The notes under the pieces are model-generated. The model saw only the letters and a list, made by a program, of their open reading frames with translations. It was not told the DNA's origin and did not search any database. Below, one piece after another: positions 7,197-14,181 of a DNA stretch of 15,643 nt. The position numbers were made by a program, and so were the translations under genes. How positions within the stretch are numbered: the stretch's first letter is position 1; every line of letters starts with the position of its first letter. The DNA comes from Hyphomicrobiales bacterium (lineage in GTDB: Bacteria; Pseudomonadota; Alphaproteobacteria; Rhizobiales; Xanthobacteraceae): assembly GCA_003164375.1 (NCBI GenBank), contig PLTE01000248.1, positions 1 through 15,643 on the forward strand, written 5' to 3'.

Positions 7197-8792
7197 TCAT
7201 GCGTCCGTCATTGCTTCGGAACCGACCAGCGACTGTGTTTCCTTGGCAACGGCAAGCCGGCGCGGCAAGCGGACAGTGAAGCGCGAGCCTTCGTTTTCCT
7301 TGCTTTGCACCTCGATCCCGCCGCGATGCAGGTCGAGCGCCATCTTGACGAGGTACAGCCCGACTCCGGTTCCGACGATGCCCGACACATTGGCGCCGCG
7401 ATGATAGCGTTCGAACAGCCGAGGAAGATCCCGCGGCGGAATGCCGATACCGCGGTCGGATACTGTGACCACGACCTCGTCGGCGGCGCTCCCCGCTTCG
7501 ACTTCGATCGCGCCGCCGCCGGGCGAATATTTGATGGCGTTGGCAAGGAGATTGCTAAAGACCTGGAACAACAGTTTCGCGTCGCCGATCATGGGCGTCG
7601 GTACCGCGGCAAACCGCTCGAGGATCGGCGAGCCCGGCACCATGTCGCGGTGCAGCTGACAGACCTCTTGCAGCAAAGCCGTCATGTCCATTTCCGTCGG
7701 GTGAAAGTAGAGTCCGACACCGCCATCGATCAGGCGCGAAGAATTGAGCAGGTTATTCATCAGATGCGTCATGCGCAGCACCGCGCTGCGAATCTTGCTG
7801 ACGCGCTCGCTGATCTCGGCGGGCGTCACGACGTCCTTGATCTTATCCAGGCGCCGGGCGTGACCGTCGATATTCGTCAGCGGCGTGCGGAACTCGTGCG
7901 AGGCCATCGATACGAAATTACGCTGCAGCAAAGTGAGACGCTGCTCGTGCGCCAACTGCTCCTCAAGCAGGGCCGCTTGCCGGGCCAACATGCGCTGACT
8001 GCGCATCAGCTCAATCGCATTGTTGCGGAACACCACCGTGGCCTGCGCCATCTCGCCGATCTCGTCGTGCCGTTCGGTCTCGGGGATATCGATGTCGGTA
8101 TCGTTGGCGGCAAGTCGGCGCATCCGGTCGGCGAGATCGAGGAGCGGCGCCGAGATGGAACGGCTGATACGAATCAGCGCGGCGACGACGAGCATGGCGC
8201 CGATCACGATGGCGAGAAGGATGAGCCAGAACGCCTGACGGTAGGCGACCGCCAAGCGGTCGCGCGCGACCTGAGCGCGGGCGACCGCTTGGTCGGTAAG
8301 ATGGCCGAGCGTGTCGCTCGCGGCGTTGTAGGCCGCGCGCGACGAGCTGCCGTAAATTTGCAACGCCTCGTCCTTATGATCGTTACGGGCCAGAACCAGC
8401 ATCTGGTTGACGATGCCGCGGTACTCGTTCCAGCGCGCCTTGAACGCCGCATAGAGATCTTTTTCCGCCGTGTCGTGGCGAATGTGCTCGAAACGGCGCT
8501 CGGCGTCTGCGATGGTGCGGTCGAGACCCTCCATCTGCTTTTCGGTCTCGGCGGCCTCGGCTGGCGTCGCGGCCAAGAGATCGCCGCCCTCCGACGCGCG
8601 AAAATCCGAGGTGTAATTGCTAAGATCGCCGAGCGCGCGCGTCGTCGGCAGCCAGATTTCGGCGACGTCCGCCGACAGCCCGGCGAAGTTCGACAACCGC
8701 CAGATGCTGAACGAGCCGAGGATGACGACCAGCGCAAAGAACAGCAAGAACACGGCGGCAAGCTGGACGCGGATCGGTTGCGGCTGCCACAT
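7197..8792 (-). CDS. Membrane sensor histidine kinase (HAMP, HisKA, HATPase)
   Basis: A two-component sensor kinase of 531 residues from the ATG at 8792. An in-frame TTG at 8840 would give 547; neither start has a convincing ribosome binding site. Order: first helix about 8-30; an all-helical periplasmic domain of about 160 residues resembling the four-helix-bundle domain of chemoreceptors; second helix (FWLILLAIVIGAMLVV); then HAMP. The phosphorylation site is SMASHEFRTPL with His299. The ATP-binding domain shows the N box NLLANAIKYSP, G1 box SDRGIGIPP, F box LFERYHRG and G2 box GTGVGLYLVK. It should autophosphorylate His299 in response to an envelope signal and pass phosphate to a partner. 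The divergently transcribed receiver-LuxR gene across a 184-bp gap is the likely partner. Ligand unknown. Confidence 0.93.
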   Translation of the reverse strand: MWQPQPIRVQLAAVFLLFFALVVILGSFSIWRLSNFAGLSADVAEIWLPTTRALGDLSNYTSDFRASEGGDLLAATPAEAAETEKQMEGLDRTIADAERRFEHIRHDTAEKDLYAAFKARWNEYRGIVNQMLVLARNDHKDEALQIYGSSSRAAYNAASDTLGHLTDQAVARAQVARDRLAVAYRQAFWLILLAIVIGAMLVVAALIRISRSISAPLLDLADRMRRLAANDTDIDIPETERHDEIGEMAQATVVFRNNAIELMRSQRMLARQAALLEEQLAHEQRLTLLQRNFVSMASHEFRTPLTNIDGHARRLDKIKDVVTPAEISERVSKIRSAVLRMTHLMNNLLNSSRLIDGGVGLYFHPTEMDMTALLQEVCQLHRDMVPGSPILERFAAVPTPMIGDAKLLFQVFSNLLANAIKYSPGGGAIEVEAGSAADEVVVTVSDRGIGIPPRDLPRLFERYHRGANVSGIVGTGVGLYLVKMALDLHRGGIEVQSKENEGSRFTVRLPRRLAVAKETQSLVGSEAMTDA

Positions 8793-8865
8793 GACGACGA
8801 CCGTTGCATCGAGGCCTGCGGAGCAGGCGCTTTTCGACAAGAACCTTATCGCAAAACTGCAACCA

Positions 8866-8921
8866 CAGGAACCCGAATTGAGGTAAATTGCGTCGGCGAA
8901 GCAGGAACCGGCCCCGAATTG
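8866..8921. repeat. Interrupted direct repeat in divergent promoter gap
   Basis: CAGGAACCCGAATTG at 8866-8880 recurs at 8902-8921 as CAGGAACC, then five extra bases, then CGAATTG. The copies start 36 bp apart and lie between the diverging kinase and regulator genes, so they could be binding sites for the regulator or another factor. GGAAC resembles the -35 of alphaproteobacterial EcfG promoters, but no properly spaced CGTT element follows. Confidence 0.4.
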
Positions 8922-8976
8922 GCTTATTCGCGCTGGTTTGCCGGCCGTCTCTGAAGACCCGTAGCGAAGGTAATGA

Positions 8977-9582
8977 ATGCCCGAAGCGCTGAAAAAAATA
9001 CTTTGTATTGAGGATGATCGCGAGACCGCCGCGCTGATCGCCGAGGAACTGGTCGAACGCGGCTACGACGTGACCGTCGCCTATGACGGACGCGAAGGGC
9101 TTGCCGCGATCCTGAGAGTCATGCCCGACCTCGTGCTGTCGGACATCAGCATGCCGGCAATGTCGGGGTTCGAATTGCTGGAGCGCCTGATCGCTTTAGC
9201 GCCCCGTTTCTCGAAAATGCCATTCGTCTTCCTCACCGCCTTGACCGATCGCGATAATGAACTCAAAGGCCGGCAGCTCGGAGCCGACGATTATGTCACC
9301 AAGCCGATCGATTACGACCTCCTAGCCACCATCATCGCGGCGCGGCTCAACGCCGTTGCGCGCATCGGCCTGTGGCCGAAGACGGTCGGCCTCAACGATC
9401 GCGAGATCGAGGTGCTGACCTGGGTGGCGCGCGGCAAGACGTCGGCTGAGATCGCGCGAATCCTCGGCCTCACCAAACGGACCGTCGATTTTCACACCGA
9501 CAATGCGCGCACCAAGCTTGGCGCCGCGACCCGAACCGAGGCTGCGATCAAAGCGGCGACCGGACGGCTGATCGAGCCGTAA
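8977..9582 (+). CDS. Response regulator, receiver plus LuxR-type HTH
   Basis: A 201-residue transcriptional response regulator. The receiver domain (about 1-120) has the acidic pocket E12-D13-D14, the phospho-acceptor D56 in LVLSDISMP, T87, and K109 in VTKPID, so all key residues are present. A LuxR/FixJ-type helix-turn-helix occupies about 135-195, with LNDREIEVLTWVARGKTSAE and LTKRTVDFHTDNARTKL. GAAGG lies six bases before the chosen ATG. It diverges from the sensor kinase, which is its probable phosphodonor. The interrupted direct repeat in the shared promoter gap could be where it binds, which would allow autoregulation. The DUF3617 gene 28 bp downstream may be co-transcribed and a target. 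Confidence 0.93.
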   Translation: MPEALKKILCIEDDRETAALIAEELVERGYDVTVAYDGREGLAAILRVMPDLVLSDISMPAMSGFELLERLIALAPRFSKMPFVFLTALTDRDNELKGRQLGADDYVTKPIDYDLLATIIAARLNAVARIGLWPKTVGLNDREIEVLTWVARGKTSAEIARILGLTKRTVDFHTDNARTKLGAATRTEAAIKAATGRLIEP

Positions 9583-9610
9583 CCGTCACCGCCAAATACA
9601 AGGAATCTTT

Positions 9611-10141
9611 ATGCGACTTATCGGAGCGATTCTGATTCTGATCTGCTCGACGCCGGTGCCGGCGGCCGAATTGCCGTCGCGCAAGCCGGGCCTTTGGGAA
9701 GTCAAGATGAGCATCGACGGCCGCAATGCGCCGCCCCAGACGGTCCAGCAATGCATCGACGCGTCAACCGACCAGTTGATGCAATCGAGCGCAGGTCCCT
9801 ATTCGCCGGCAATATGTCCCAAACGCGACGTGCAGACGGTCGAAAACTCGATCACGATCGACTCAAGCTGCACGTTCGGTGGTAAACCCGCGACGACTCA
9901 CGCAGTGATTACCGGTAGCCTTGACAGCGCTTACACGCTGGCGGTGACCGCGCAAAGCGAGGATCTTCCGGGCGGCAAGATGGTCATGACGATACAAGCC
10001 CAACGGCTCGGCGCCTGCACGGCGGATCAGAAGCCCGGCGACATGATCTTCAGCAACGGCATGAAGATCAACATCCTGGAAGCGCAGAAGCAGGTCCCCT
10101 CGCCCGGCGTTTCGCTGCCGCCGCAGCCGCCGCCACCATAG
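9611..10141 (+). CDS. DUF3617-family exported protein
   Basis: A 176-residue protein with a clear export signal (MRLIGAILILICSTPVPAA, cleavage near residue 19). The mature sequence opens with the family hallmark KPGLWEVKMSIDG. It carries four cysteines (QQCID, AICPK, SSCTF and GACTA contexts), likely forming two disulfides in the periplasm. These features match DUF3617, a proteobacterial family of exported proteins of unknown function. AAGGA lies several bases before the ATG. The gene follows the response regulator by 28 bp with no terminator visible, so it may share its transcript. The C-terminus ends in a Pro-rich tail. A role in envelope stress would be consistent with the neighbourhood but is not shown. 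Confidence 0.85.
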   Translation: MRLIGAILILICSTPVPAAELPSRKPGLWEVKMSIDGRNAPPQTVQQCIDASTDQLMQSSAGPYSPAICPKRDVQTVENSITIDSSCTFGGKPATTHAVITGSLDSAYTLAVTAQSEDLPGGKMVMTIQAQRLGACTADQKPGDMIFSNGMKINILEAQKQVPSPGVSLPPQPPPP

Positions 10142-10286
10142 GTCAAGGCCCCGACTGGTCTAGCCGAGGAAATTCGATCGGAGGTGCTTGGAGTGGAGCA
10201 TGCCGCCGCTGAGGACCCCGGTGTTTAATTCAATCAACTGCGGCAACCTGCGTTGACTTAAGTTCATCCCTCAATCACGGCAGGGA

Positions 10287-10304
10287 AACGGCAGCTCCGC
10301 CGTT
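10287..10304. terminator. Weak hairpin after DUF3617 gene
   Basis: AACGGC (10287-10292) and GCCGTT (10299-10304) form a six-base stem with a six-base loop about 145 bp past the DUF3617 stop. No T run follows. The stretch from 10142 to 10330 otherwise shows no supported feature apart from an ACTTAAGT palindrome near 10256-10263 of unknown meaning. Confidence 0.2.
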
Positions 10305-10331
10305 GGCACATAAATGGGCGTTTACGGCCGT

Positions 10332-10523
10332 TCATAGGCATTTTAATTCGGCGTCGAATGCCTTATTTTGCATGACTACGTCGCGTTGCAGATGGTAGAG
10401 GTCGCCGTACCAAGACGCGTATCCGTCGAAACCCTGCGTCACAACGGCCGGCCACGATGCGTGGCGGCATTTCAGGGTTGTCCGATTCGCCAGGCCGTCG
10501 CAATTTCGGCCTGAAACTTGCGG
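10332..10523 (-). pseudogene. Open minus-strand stretch, possible gene remnant
   Basis: Reading the minus strand from just after a TAA (10524-10526) to a TGA (10332-10334) gives 63 open codons. The last 36 residues have protein-like composition, for example GFDGYASWYGDLYHLQRD followed by VVMQNKAFDAELKCL. There is no ATG, GTG or TTG before this part, apart from a GTG at the TQGFDG segment and an internal ATG close to the end. It could be the tail of a decayed gene, a short protein starting at GTG, or chance. I recognise no family. It lies in the gap upstream of the four-gene membrane operon. Confidence 0.25.
10336..10363. repeat. Imperfect hairpin in intergenic region
   Basis: ATTCG and CGAAT enclose GCGT (10346-10359), and an outer AGGC pairs with GCCT, leaving a bulge. 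On the plus strand it is followed by TATTTTG, a weak terminator-like tail. It overlaps the end of the minus-strand open stretch. It could stop read-through from the DUF3617 side before the membrane operon. Confidence 0.25.
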
Positions 10524-10545
10524 TTAGCTGGGGAATCTCGATAAC
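10518..10545 (+). promoter_or_regulatory. Weak candidate promoter of the four-gene operon
   Basis: TTGCGG (10518-10523) and GATAAC (10540-10545) are separated by 16 bp and lie about 50 bp before the first gene of the membrane operon. Both deviate from the sigma-70 consensus (three and four of six bases match). It is listed because the operon needs a promoter in this gap and no better candidate was found. Confidence 0.2.
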
Positions 10546-10592
10546 CGACTAAAGTGTCTCGGGCTTGAGGGCTGAACTCGACCGGTGGGACG

Positions 10593-12056
10593 ATGGAACT
10601 GAGACCGAAGTCTGCGCTCGGCCGCTTGGTCAATGGGCTCAAGCGCGAGCCGCACGATTATCGACCGTCGCTGGAAGTTTTCCCGGTGTTAAACGTCGAC
10701 AAGCTTGCGGCCGATCTGGGGCTCGGCCAGGCTGGCACGAAGCGTGGCGCCCGCAACGAACCGGCCGCGGATTCGGCCGCCTTCGACGACGTGGAGAACA
10801 GGATCGTCGAACGGATCGAAGCGGAGAATAGCGCCGCCCACGGGATGCTGCTTGACGAGTTGCGCGCCTACACGGAACGGCTGACCGGCCTCGATTTCGA
10901 GGGCCGGTTCTCGACCATCCGGCAGGCTGCGCCAGCTGCGGTGAGCGAGTTTCGCGCTGAAGCCGCGCAAGGCCGGGACGAGTTGCACAGCTTACGCCGG
11001 CATCTTCGCGACCTTGAGCTCGAACGCGATGAATTCCGGCGCCGCTACCGTCTCAAGCGGACCGCGCGCTGGGCTTCGGGCGGCAATCTCTCCCTCAAGG
11101 TTGGCGTTCTGCTTGTTTTGTTCGTGTTCGAGGTGTTTCTCAACGGCTTCTTCCTCGCCAAGGGCAACGAGCTCGGCTATCTGGGCGGCGCGGCCGAGGC
11201 GTTCACGTTCGCGCTGCTCAATATCGGCGTCAGCTTTCTCATTGGTGCCGTGGGCGTGCGCGAGATCAATCACCGCAACGTCTTTCGCAAGCTCTTCGGG
11301 CTCATATCGCTCCTTTGTTATCTAGCGCTCTTGATTGGTCTCAATCTCGCGCTGGCGCATTATCGCGAAGCCTCGGGCACGCTGATTTCCGACGCCGGAC
11401 GCGAGGTGCTGGTGCGGCTGCGCACCGCACCGCTTGCGATCGTCGATCTGAAATCCTGGCTACTGTTCGGTCTCGGCATTCTGTGCTCGTTGGTCGCATT
11501 CGCGGATTCCTTCCTCATCTTCGATCCCTATCCAGGCTATGGCGCCTTAGAGAAGCGCCGCTCCAGCGCCCATGACGCCTATATCAGGCGCAAGAACGAT
11601 CTGATCGCCAGACTCCTCGACATTCGCGACGACGCCATCGAAATATTGGAAGAGGCCAACCGCGACCTGGCGATCCGGCGCTCCGAGTACGATTTCATCC
11701 TGGAGAGCCGCACGCGCCTGCTTCGTCTGTTCGCGGCCCATCAAACCCATCTCGACCGCGCCGCGAATACGCTGCTGGAGATTTATCGGGCAGCCAATAA
11801 AGGCGCGCGCCAGACGCCGCCGCCAGCCCGGTTCGCCTCGTCCCACGCGCTCGAGAAATTCCCGGTCGAGCAGGAATCGTCCGAGGCCACCGCGCGCGAG
11901 GATCTGCGTCGCTCGATCGCGGAGTCGCAGGCGGTTCTGGTCGGTCAGGTCGAGGCCGTCCACGCCGAATTCGAGCGGGCCTTTGCCAGCTACCGAGAAA
12001 TCGACGAACTCATCGAGGAGAAGCCTGTTGTCCGGTCGAGCGCCAAGGCGGCGTAG
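10593..12056 (+). CDS. Four-helix membrane protein with coiled-coil arms (operon gene A)
   Basis: A 487-residue protein I do not recognise. Residues 1-165 are soluble, charged and largely helical, with a coiled-coil-like stretch near 125-160 (DELHSLRRHLRDLELERDE). Four membrane helices follow at about 170-191, 206-224, 235-256 and 289-311. Arg/Lys-rich flanks before helix 1 and between helices 2 and 3 predict cytosolic N- and C-termini, with a periplasmic loop of about 30 residues between helices 3 and 4. Residues 318-400 and 430-480 again look like long helices or coiled coils. GGTGGG lies just before the ATG. It is the first of four same-strand genes that overlap or abut, so it probably forms a complex with the vWA-like, stator-like and OmpA-like proteins downstream. 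A cytosolic signalling or scaffold role is inferred. Confidence 0.85.
   Translation: MELRPKSALGRLVNGLKREPHDYRPSLEVFPVLNVDKLAADLGLGQAGTKRGARNEPAADSAAFDDVENRIVERIEAENSAAHGMLLDELRAYTERLTGLDFEGRFSTIRQAAPAAVSEFRAEAAQGRDELHSLRRHLRDLELERDEFRRRYRLKRTARWASGGNLSLKVGVLLVLFVFEVFLNGFFLAKGNELGYLGGAAEAFTFALLNIGVSFLIGAVGVREINHRNVFRKLFGLISLLCYLALLIGLNLALAHYREASGTLISDAGREVLVRLRTAPLAIVDLKSWLLFGLGILCSLVAFADSFLIFDPYPGYGALEKRRSSAHDAYIRRKNDLIARLLDIRDDAIEILEEANRDLAIRRSEYDFILESRTRLLRLFAAHQTHLDRAANTLLEIYRAANKGARQTPPPARFASSHALEKFPVEQESSEATAREDLRRSIAESQAVLVGQVEAVHAEFERAFASYREIDELIEEKPVVRSSAKAA
12015..12020 (+). promoter_or_regulatory. Ribosome binding site fixing a TTG start
   Basis: GAGGAG lies seven bases before the TTG at 12028, inside the end of gene A. 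It is the best-spaced site for the vWA-like gene; no ATG or GTG is available between the upstream end of the frame and its membrane helix. The TTG at 12073 has a G run only two bases away, and the TTG at 11983 has no site. Confidence 0.6.
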
Positions 12057-12858
12057 CAGGAATCCGGGGGATTTGCGCAAGCACGTCTTGGGCGGGGCGC
12101 TGACGGTGCTGGCGCTTAGCGTGCTGGCCGCCGGCGCCTATGTCTACGCGACCGTGGCGCGCCCGCCCGCTCTCGATCGTACATCGCTCTGTCCGGTCGA
12201 CGGTCCCCATTCGGTGTCGGTCGTTTTACTCGACTCCACCGACGAAATCCCGGACATCGCCAAGCGCGAGATCCGAACGATGCTGGTTGACAAGGCAGAG
12301 ACCTTGCCGACCTACGAATTGCTCGAGATCAGATTGCTCGATCCAAAACTCGCCGGCGGCCGTTTGATTTTCTCGAAATGCAATCCGGGCGACGGGTCCG
12401 ATCTAAGCGAGTACACCTCCAATCCCCGGCTCGCCAAGCAGCGTTGGATGGATGCGTTCCGCCAGCCGCTCGACCAGGCGTTGGACGCCGGATTTAACCC
12501 GGCGCCCGGCAACACGTCGCCGATCATGGAAACCATCCAGCGGATCGCGGTCGAGCGCTTCACCGGGCGAGCTGTCGAGGACGTCCCGAAATCGCTCGTT
12601 GTGATTTCCGATATGTTGCAGTACGGCCCGGATTATTCGCAATATACCGGCGACCTTTCCTATGACCGGTTCAGGGCATCGAGCGCCTACAAGAAGGTGC
12701 AGACCGACCTGCACGGCGCCGACGTGCAGATCTATTACATCCAACGGCTGACCGGCCGGCCGATCAATTCCGTCGACCACATCCGATTCTGGGCGGAATG
12801 GATTCGCGACAATAACGGCCGGTTCAAGCAGGCGAGCAAGCTGCAAGGGGTAGGCTGA
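12028..12858 (+). CDS. Membrane-anchored vWA-like protein (operon gene B)
   Basis: From the TTG start the protein has 276 residues. A basic N-terminus (GRAPRRRSRNPGDLRKH) precedes one membrane helix at about 20-43, placing the rest in the periplasm. The exported part begins with a strand and metal-site-like loop VSVVLLDSTDE (D69, T71, E73), and later has the hydrophobic strand LVVISDMLQYGPDY with D195. This layout suggests a Rossmann/vWA-like fold with a degenerate metal-ion site, since DxSxS is not intact. Between them lies a conserved-looking segment, FSKCNPGDGSDLSEYTSNPR, and two mature cysteines. It overlaps gene A by 29 bp, and gene C starts on the base after its stop, so translation is probably coupled. 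It may be the ligand- or peptidoglycan-side sensor of the complex. The fold is inferred from pattern only. Confidence 0.75.
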   Translation: MSGRAPRRRSRNPGDLRKHVLGGALTVLALSVLAAGAYVYATVARPPALDRTSLCPVDGPHSVSVVLLDSTDEIPDIAKREIRTMLVDKAETLPTYELLEIRLLDPKLAGGRLIFSKCNPGDGSDLSEYTSNPRLAKQRWMDAFRQPLDQALDAGFNPAPGNTSPIMETIQRIAVERFTGRAVEDVPKSLVVISDMLQYGPDYSQYTGDLSYDRFRASSAYKKVQTDLHGADVQIYYIQRLTGRPINSVDHIRFWAEWIRDNNGRFKQASKLQGVG

Positions 12859-14181
12859 GTGACCAGGCGGCGCATTTTGTCCGGATCGCTAAGTGAGGGC
12901 GGCCATTCATCAGGCGTCAGTGCGCTTGTCTTCATAGGGTTCGTGCTGGCCGGCTGCGCCTACATCATACTGGCGAAGCTCAGCGGAATGGGGCAGCTCT
13001 ACGTCACCTTCGTGCCGGTCGCCACGATGCTCGCCTATGCGTTGCTGATTACGCTGGCGCGCGGCCTGCGGCTGCGCGACGATCAGTCGGGCGACAACCT
13101 TTACTACATGGGTTTTCTGTTCACGCTCACGAGCCTTGGCGTCTCGCTCTATCAATTCTCCGCCAACCGCGCCGCCGAGGAGATCGTGCAGAATTTCGGC
13201 ATTGCCATCGGTTCAACCATTGCCGGCATCGGCCTGCGCGTAATCTTCAATCAAATGCGCCGCGATCCGATCGAAGTCGAGCGGATGATGCGGCTGGAAT
13301 TAGCGGAAGCAGCGCGCCGGGTGCGGCGCGAGCTCGACAGCACCGTGGCCGAATTCGGATATTTCCGGCGTGCCGCCCATCAGTCCGCCGCCGATTCGTT
13401 CAATCAGGTGACCGAAACCTTCGAAGGGCTGGTCGCAAAATTCCTGTCAAAGCTGGAAGAAGTCACTTCGAAACTGACGCTACCGGTGGAGACGGCATCG
13501 CGCCAATCGGGCGTCGCCATCGGAGAATTATCCAAGACCATCGAGACAATGCTCACAAACAGCGCCGGGCAAATGGCCGCCGAGACCGAAAAGTTGTCGA
13601 GCCGCGTTGGAGCGGTCGCGGCGGCGCTCGACGAGGTCGCGGCCAAACTTGCGGCCATGCAAACCCCGGATCGCGTTATCGAATTCAAGCTCGAGCCGAT
13701 GGCGCAGTCGCTGGCCCAGGCGGTCGAGCAGATTACGGTACAATCCGAGGGGCAGGCGAACGCCGTCAAGGAGGCGCTCACCATCGCCAACTCCGCGACT
13801 GAGAGGTCGGGCGATCTGATCGCCGTGCTACGCCGCGAGTTCGACGCGACCACCGTCTCCAACCGCGACGCGCTCGAGACCGCCGCCACCATGATCGGCG
13901 CGACCGCCGATGTGCTCAACGAGATCAAGGCGAGCGCGCGGCAATACACCGAAGCGCTTGGCGCCATGCTGGAAAAAACCGACAATACCATGCGGACCTT
14001 CACCGACGTCCTGATCCAGACCGGCGTGGAAACGGCTACCCGGACCGACCGGCTGAGCGAAGCACTGCCGGCGATCGAAGCGCACGCGCAAACGCTCGCC
14101 AGCGCCGCCGAACAGATAACCCTGCTCGTCGAGTATTTTCGTTCACGGCGGCTGCGACCCGAACCGGAGGCCGTTGACTGA
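12859..14181 (+). CDS. Stator-like membrane protein with long coiled-coil tail (operon gene C)
   Basis: A 440-residue protein starting at GTG immediately after the previous stop; AAGGGG lies eight bases upstream. Four membrane helices are visible at about 20-40, 47-68, 80-100 and 108-130. The last one (FGIAIGSTIAGIGLRVIF) resembles the small-residue and Thr-bearing pore helix of MotA/TolQ/ExbB/ZorA proton-channel subunits. From about residue 135 to the end the protein is one long, polar, heptad-rich helical tail with many Ala, Glu, Thr and Ser, reminiscent of ZorA tails or of chemoreceptor-like coiled coils. The tail should be cytosolic. The next gene is its probable partner: it overlaps by one base and has a single helix plus an OmpA-like domain, as in MotB and ZorB. 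Membership of the MotA/TolQ family is an inference; an alternative is a generic membrane coiled-coil protein. Confidence 0.75.
   Translation: MTRRRILSGSLSEGGHSSGVSALVFIGFVLAGCAYIILAKLSGMGQLYVTFVPVATMLAYALLITLARGLRLRDDQSGDNLYYMGFLFTLTSLGVSLYQFSANRAAEEIVQNFGIAIGSTIAGIGLRVIFNQMRRDPIEVERMMRLELAEAARRVRRELDSTVAEFGYFRRAAHQSAADSFNQVTETFEGLVAKFLSKLEEVTSKLTLPVETASRQSGVAIGELSKTIETMLTNSAGQMAAETEKLSSRVGAVAAALDEVAAKLAAMQTPDRVIEFKLEPMAQSLAQAVEQITVQSEGQANAVKEALTIANSATERSGDLIAVLRREFDATTVSNRDALETAATMIGATADVLNEIKASARQYTEALGAMLEKTDNTMRTFTDVLIQTGVETATRTDRLSEALPAIEAHAQTLASAAEQITLLVEYFRSRRLRPEPEAVD

Noticed and set aside
6751..7404. 217-codon open frame on the plus strand
   Set aside because: It runs antisense through the cysteine-rich gene and the kinase end. 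The minus-strand gene has a signal peptide and a good ribosome binding site.
8868..8895. EcfG-type general stress promoter
   Set aside because: GGAAC occurs twice, but the CGTT element at 16-17 bp spacing is missing (CGTC at 18 bp for the first copy).
7305..8954. 549-codon open frame on the plus strand
   Set aside because: It is antisense to the sensor kinase, which has all its catalytic boxes. The frame encodes repetitive Arg/His/Asp-rich sequence.
10565..10831. 88-codon frame overlapping the start of gene A
   Set aside because: It is a shifted frame of the gene A start, with basic low-complexity sequence; gene A has the longer domain-bearing frame.
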